This document shows, piece by piece, positions 60,887 to 64,000 of a stretch of 64,000 bases of DNA (its first letter is position 1; the number at the start of each line of letters is the position of its first letter). Under the pieces are notes generated by a model that was not told where the DNA came from, ran no database searches, and was given only the letters and a program-made list of their open reading frames with translations. A program made the position numbers and the translations under genes. The stretch comes from Streptomyces sp. NBC_00654 (lineage in GTDB: Bacteria; Actinomycetota; Actinomycetes; Streptomycetales; Streptomycetaceae). The stretch spans positions 1,922,001 through 1,986,000 of the forward strand of contig NZ_JAPEOB010000001.1 of assembly GCF_026341775.1 (NCBI RefSeq), written 5' to 3'.

Positions 60887-60917
60887 TTGCCTTGACGTCG
60901 GCGTCAAGGATTACGGT
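60887..60917 (+). promoter_or_regulatory. MerR-type promoter with 19-bp spacer and dyad
   Basis: -35 TTGCCT (60887-60892) and -10 TACGGT (60912-60917) are 19 bp apart, longer than standard. The dyad CCTTGACG-N4-CGTCAAGG (60890-60909) is perfect and fills the spacer. This is the classical design of promoters that MerR proteins twist open. The -10 ends six bases before the merR ATG, so the mRNA starts at or near it (leaderless). Confidence 0.75.
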
Positions 60918-60923
60918 CATGTC

Positions 60924-61328
60924 ATGCGAATCGGTGAGCTGGCCGAGCGGGCCGGGACGACGACACGGACTCTGCGGTACTACGAGTCACGCGGACTGCT
61001 CCGTGCGCGGCGTGCGGGGAACGGCTACCGCACCTACGACGAGAGCGACCTGCGGATGCTCCGGCAGATCCGGACCCTTCAGGACTTCGGGTTCGATCTG
61101 GAGGAGACCCGCCCCTTCGTCGAGTGCCTGCGCGCCGGGCACGCGGCCGGTGACGCCTGCCCCGCCTCGCTCGCCGTCTACCGGCGCAAGCTCGACGAAC
61201 TCGACGCGCTGATCGGGCAGTTGCGCACGGTCCGCCACGAAGTCGGCGCACAGCTCGCACGGGCGGAGCTCGAAGCGTCCGCCGAACGTCCCGGCGGTCC
61301 GGAACCACGTTGTGAACTGGGAGGATGA
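60924..61328 (+). CDS. MerR-family redox-type regulator
   Basis: A 134-aa regulator starting MRIGELAERAGTTTRTLRYYESRGLL at 60924. The winged helix covers residues 1-70; the dimer helix (about 85-118) follows. Cysteines are at 68, 79 and 130; the CPAS and RCELGG contexts do not match SoxR or metal-MerR sites closely. A thioredoxin gene starts 3 bp after its stop, so the operon suggests thiol stress sensing (inference). Confidence 0.93.
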   Translation: MRIGELAERAGTTTRTLRYYESRGLLRARRAGNGYRTYDESDLRMLRQIRTLQDFGFDLEETRPFVECLRAGHAAGDACPASLAVYRRKLDELDALIGQLRTVRHEVGAQLARAELEASAERPGGPEPRCELGG

Positions 61329-61331
61329 CAG

Positions 61332-61679
61332 ATGATCCATGCAGAAGGTGTCGCCGAGGTCACCGATGAGACCTTCGACCAGGAGGTACTGGCGGCCACG
61401 GACCGCCCCGTCCTGGTGCAGTTCACCGCCGACTGGTGCGGCCCCTGCCGCCAGATCGCCCCGGTCCTGAGCCAGATCGCCCAGGAGGACGCCGACCGCC
61501 TCAAGGTCGTCCAGCTCGACGTCGACCACAACCCGGGCATCGCCATGCGGTACGGGGTCCTGTCGATGCCGACCCTGATGGTGTTCCGCGCGGGCGAACC
61601 GGTGAAGTCGATGGTGGGCGCCCGCCCGAAGCGGCGCCTGCTCCAGGAACTGGAGGACGTGTTCGCGCTCCGGGTCTGA
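61332..61679 (+). CDS. trxA: Thioredoxin
   Basis: A 115-aa thioredoxin with active site WCGPC (residues 35-39) in FTADWCGPCRQIAPVL, conserved Asp in LDVDHNPG, and cis-Pro in LSMPTLMVFRAGE. It is cotranscribed with the MerR gene. GGGAGG lies six bases before the ATG. Confidence 0.96.
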   Translation: MIHAEGVAEVTDETFDQEVLAATDRPVLVQFTADWCGPCRQIAPVLSQIAQEDADRLKVVQLDVDHNPGIAMRYGVLSMPTLMVFRAGEPVKSMVGARPKRRLLQELEDVFALRV

Positions 61680-61703
61680 CCGGCCGGGGAGGGCCAGGTG
61701 TCC

Positions 61704-61749
61704 AACCGGCGTGCCCGGACGGAGGGGTGGGAGAGCCCTCCGCCCGGTT
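61704..61749 (+). terminator. Possible terminator after trxA
   Basis: Nested arms AACCGG (61704-61709) with CCGGTT (61744-61749) and CGGAGGG (61720-61726) with CCCTCCG (61736-61742). The stems are short and there is no T-run. Confidence 0.45.
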
Positions 61750-61930
61750 GCCGGTCTTGTTGCTGTGGCGTGGCTTGATTTCCGGCCGCCTGTTGAGATC
61801 GCCCGGCCCGGCTCCGATGATGGTCGTGAATCACCGGCGCCCCGCGTCCCTGCGAGCGGCGTTGTCCTCGGTGGTGCATGAGCGGGGGGCGCGGCGTGCG
61901 CGGAAGCGGCGAGAGCATGGACGGCGGCTC

Positions 61931-64000
61931 ATGAGGCAGCGTCTGCAACTCGCGCTCCAGATCGTTCTGGTGCTTGTCGCCAGCCTGCTGGGCATCGTCA
62001 CCAACTACGCCACCAACGTGGACGACGTGCCCTGGCTGTTACGCGTACTGCAGCAGGCCTCCGTGCCCGCCATCGGCCTGCTCGTCATCGCCATGGTGGT
62101 CGGGCAGGTCGTTGTCTACCGGCTGGAGAACCCCGCCCCGGCCCAGGTGGACTGGCCGCGTGACCGTGTGCCGTATCCGGGGCTCGACGCGTTCGACGAG
62201 GACGAGGCCGGGGCCTTCTTCGGCCGGGACGCGCAGGCCGCCGAGCTGACACGCAGGCTCCATACCTCGTCACGGCGACCCGGTGACCGGTATCTCGTCC
62301 TTGTCGGAGCATCCGGGAGCGGCAAGTCCTCATTGGTCAGAGCCGGCGTGATGCCGCGGTTGCGCGGGCGCCGATGGACGGTTCTGCCTGCCTTCGCGCC
62401 GGGGCCGAACCCGCTCGGTGCCCTGGCCGGGTCCCTCGTGACGGCCGGTGGAGGGCAGGAACAGGTGAGTACCGTCCTGAGGCGCCTTCGGCAGACCCCT
62501 GCCGCCCTGCCGGTGGAGTTGTCGAGGCTGCGCGGAGGCCGCTTCCGGCACACACTCCTGGTGATCGACCAGTTGGAGGAAGTGGTCACGCTCGCCGGGG
62601 AGCGGGAGCGGGAGCAATTCCTCGAAGCGCTGCAGACCTGTGTGGCGCAGGACTCCACGATCAGGGTTCTGGCCACTCTGCGAGTCGACTTTCTCGGGCA
62701 GCTTCTCGCCACCGGATTCGCCGATCTCGTACAACACCCCATTGCCATCGGTGCTTTGAGTTCAGGACAGCTCGCGCAGGCCGTGGAGAGGCCCGGAACG
62801 CTGGTGGGCCTTTCGTTCGCTCCCGGGGTGGTCAACAGCATCGTGGACGAGGTGGGCACGGACGACGCCCTGCCGCTGCTCGCCTACCTCCTTCAGGAGC
62901 TCTACTTCGCCTCCGGGCCCGGCGAGACCGTGACGGAGGAGCTCTACCGCGACCTGGGCGGTGTCGCCGGGGCACTCGCCCGGCAGGCCGACCAGACCGT
63001 GGCACAGATCGGAGCTGATTCCGGTGCGGGGGACGGCGGTATCGGTCTCGTACTCCGCGTTCTCCTCAAGTTCGTCACCGTCCAGGGGCAGGAGGTGGCA
63101 CGCAGGCGCGTCCCGCTGTCCGAACTCACCGACCGGGAGCGCCATATCGTCGACGCGTTCGTGGACGCCCGGCTTCTGATGTCGGGCGTCCACGGCGAGG
63201 GCGCTTCCGGCCCGGAGCCCTACGCCCAGGTGACTCACGAAGCGCTCTTCCGCCAGTGGGCGCCCCTGCGGCAGGAAGTCGAAGCGCGCGTCGGGCAGCT
63301 GCGCCAGCGCGCCGAACTCGAACGATGGGCCGACGACTGGGCTCGATCCGGTCGCAGTACCGACTACCTGCTCACCGGTGAACGGCTGTCCCTCGCCCAG
63401 CGCTGGGTCGTGGCGCTGGAGGAGACCGGCCGGACGTCCGAGTCGGCGCGCCTGCTCATCGAGTCCTCGCAGCGACGCGATCAAGCCTTTTTGCGCCGTG
63501 TCTCCGACAACATCGGCAGGCATGTGCTCGAAACCGCCGCGAGCCATCCGGAGCAGGCGATACTCCTCGCCCTCGCCGCGGTCGGCGAGTGCGCGCCGGT
63601 GCCGTCCGCCCGCCGCGGACTGATGACGGCACTGGCATCCAGCCACGCACGCATGCGGCTCGACGGACACACCGACACGGTCCGCCACATTGCCTGGTCA
63701 CCTGATGGTGACGCGCTGGCGACGGCATCCAGGGACGGCACCGCCCGTGTCTTCGACGCGAGGTCCGGACGCGTACGGGTGGTGCTCCCGTCGGACGGAG
63801 TGATGGTCGAGGGAATCACCTGGTCCCCTGACTCCTCCCGGATCGCCACCGCAGGCCGGGACAGGGTCGTACGGATCTGGAACGCGGTTTCGGGAGACCC
63901 CGTTCGGTTGCTGACCGGCGCCACCGACATCGGACGCCAGGTGGCCTGGTCGCCCGACGGCCGGTTCGTTGCCGCCACGTCGAAGGACCGCGTCGTCAGG
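61931..64000 (+). CDS. Membrane nSTAND NTPase with WD40 repeats (cut by right edge)
   Basis: At least 690 aa, running off the right edge. From the ATG at 61931 (MRQRLQLALQIVLVLVASLL) there are two transmembrane helices in the first 65 residues, a linker with YPGLDAFDEDEAGAFFGRD, Walker A VGASGSGKSSLV near residue 124, and Walker B LLVIDQLEEV near 210. A helical STAND region follows, then WD40 blades from about 575 (LDGHTDTVRHIAWSPDGDALATASRDG). This is the nSTAND1-WD40 architecture of bacterial signalling and defence-type proteins. In-frame starts exist upstream (61817). Leu37 is a TTA codon, so translation needs the bldA tRNA. Codon use is less GC-biased than in its neighbours. Confidence 0.88.
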   Translation, partial: MRQRLQLALQIVLVLVASLLGIVTNYATNVDDVPWLLRVLQQASVPAIGLLVIAMVVGQVVVYRLENPAPAQVDWPRDRVPYPGLDAFDEDEAGAFFGRDAQAAELTRRLHTSSRRPGDRYLVLVGASGSGKSSLVRAGVMPRLRGRRWTVLPAFAPGPNPLGALAGSLVTAGGGQEQVSTVLRRLRQTPAALPVELSRLRGGRFRHTLLVIDQLEEVVTLAGEREREQFLEALQTCVAQDSTIRVLATLRVDFLGQLLATGFADLVQHPIAIGALSSGQLAQAVERPGTLVGLSFAPGVVNSIVDEVGTDDALPLLAYLLQELYFASGPGETVTEELYRDLGGVAGALARQADQTVAQIGADSGAGDGGIGLVLRVLLKFVTVQGQEVARRRVPLSELTDRERHIVDAFVDARLLMSGVHGEGASGPEPYAQVTHEALFRQWAPLRQEVEARVGQLRQRAELERWADDWARSGRSTDYLLTGERLSLAQRWVVALEETGRTSESARLLIESSQRRDQAFLRRVSDNIGRHVLETAASHPEQAILLALAAVGECAPVPSARRGLMTALASSHARMRLDGHTDTVRHIAWSPDGDALATASRDGTARVFDARSGRVRVVLPSDGVMVEGITWSPDSSRIATAGRDRVVRIWNAVSGDPVRLLTGATDIGRQVAWSPDGRFVAATSKDRVVR

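Noticed and set aside
1..64000. CRISPR arrays, insertion sequences, prophage, tRNA or rRNA genes
   Set aside because: No spaced direct repeats, transposase genes with inverted ends, phage genes or RNA gene motifs were seen. The repeats found are short tandem arrays or coding repeats.

Overview
The window is a high-GC actinobacterial chromosome segment, almost certainly Streptomyces. Third codon positions are nearly all G or C, GTG starts and four-base GTGA/ATGA gene overlaps are common, and the gene order (nucS, filP, scy, mce, meaB, a MarR gene matching absC, icmA, pyk, ackA-pta, pfkA) matches the core-chromosome block I know from S. coelicolor around SCO5380-SCO5440. No rRNA, tRNA, CRISPR array, insertion sequence or prophage was seen.

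Layout. 1-3.6 kb: the first codons of a probable cobalamin adenosyltransferase at the left edge, a DrrAB-like ABC exporter with a divergent TetR regulator, and 3-hydroxybutyryl-CoA dehydrogenase. 3.7-10 kb: a STAS anti-anti-sigma protein, a membrane-anchored AAA-type ATPase with a Pro/Thr-rich tail, the mismatch nuclease NucS, two small conserved Streptomyces proteins and a flavin-dependent oxidoreductase. 10-14 kb: two tandem paralogous ABC-2 transporters. 14-19.2 kb: filP and scy, the coiled-coil proteins of the polar growth machinery. 19.3-22.1 kb: methylmalonyl-CoA epimerase, acetyl-CoA acetyltransferase and meaB. 22.3-30.1 kb: twin Ser/Thr kinases with C-terminal propeller-like domains, an Asp-rich PepSY lipoprotein-like secreted protein and a divergent two-component system. 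30.2-37.6 kb: absC, three overlapping AIM24-family genes, two DUF3817 membrane proteins, an MTH1187-type protein, and an MFS exporter flanked by ArsR-like and MarR regulators.

37.6-51 kb: icmA (isobutyryl-CoA mutase large subunit) behind a perfect 24-bp palindrome, a TetR gene, a thioredoxin-TPR protein, a three-gene envelope cluster (DUF6230, DUF6114, secreted protein), then central carbon genes pyk, ackA, pta and pfkA. 51-59.3 kb: an XRE-type regulator, a sugar-type ABC importer, and a CitA/DcuS-like two-component system divergent from a C4-dicarboxylate symporter. 59.4-64 kb: an LAXTG cell-wall protein, a MerR-thioredoxin pair, and the first two thirds of a membrane-anchored nSTAND NTPase with WD40 repeats that carries a TTA codon and runs off the right edge.

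Working together. Acetyl-CoA acetyltransferase, 3-hydroxybutyryl-CoA dehydrogenase, IcmA, epimerase, MeaB and the edge adenosyltransferase are parts of one B12-dependent route linking acetyl-CoA, butyryl/isobutyryl-CoA and methylmalonyl-CoA, the extender-unit supply for polyketides. Pyk, AckA, Pta and PfkA control flux into that acetyl-CoA pool. Many regulators sit beside clean palindromes, and at least seven genes have a -10 hexamer 6-7 nt before ATG, suggesting leaderless mRNAs. Most terminators are long perfect hairpins between convergent genes.
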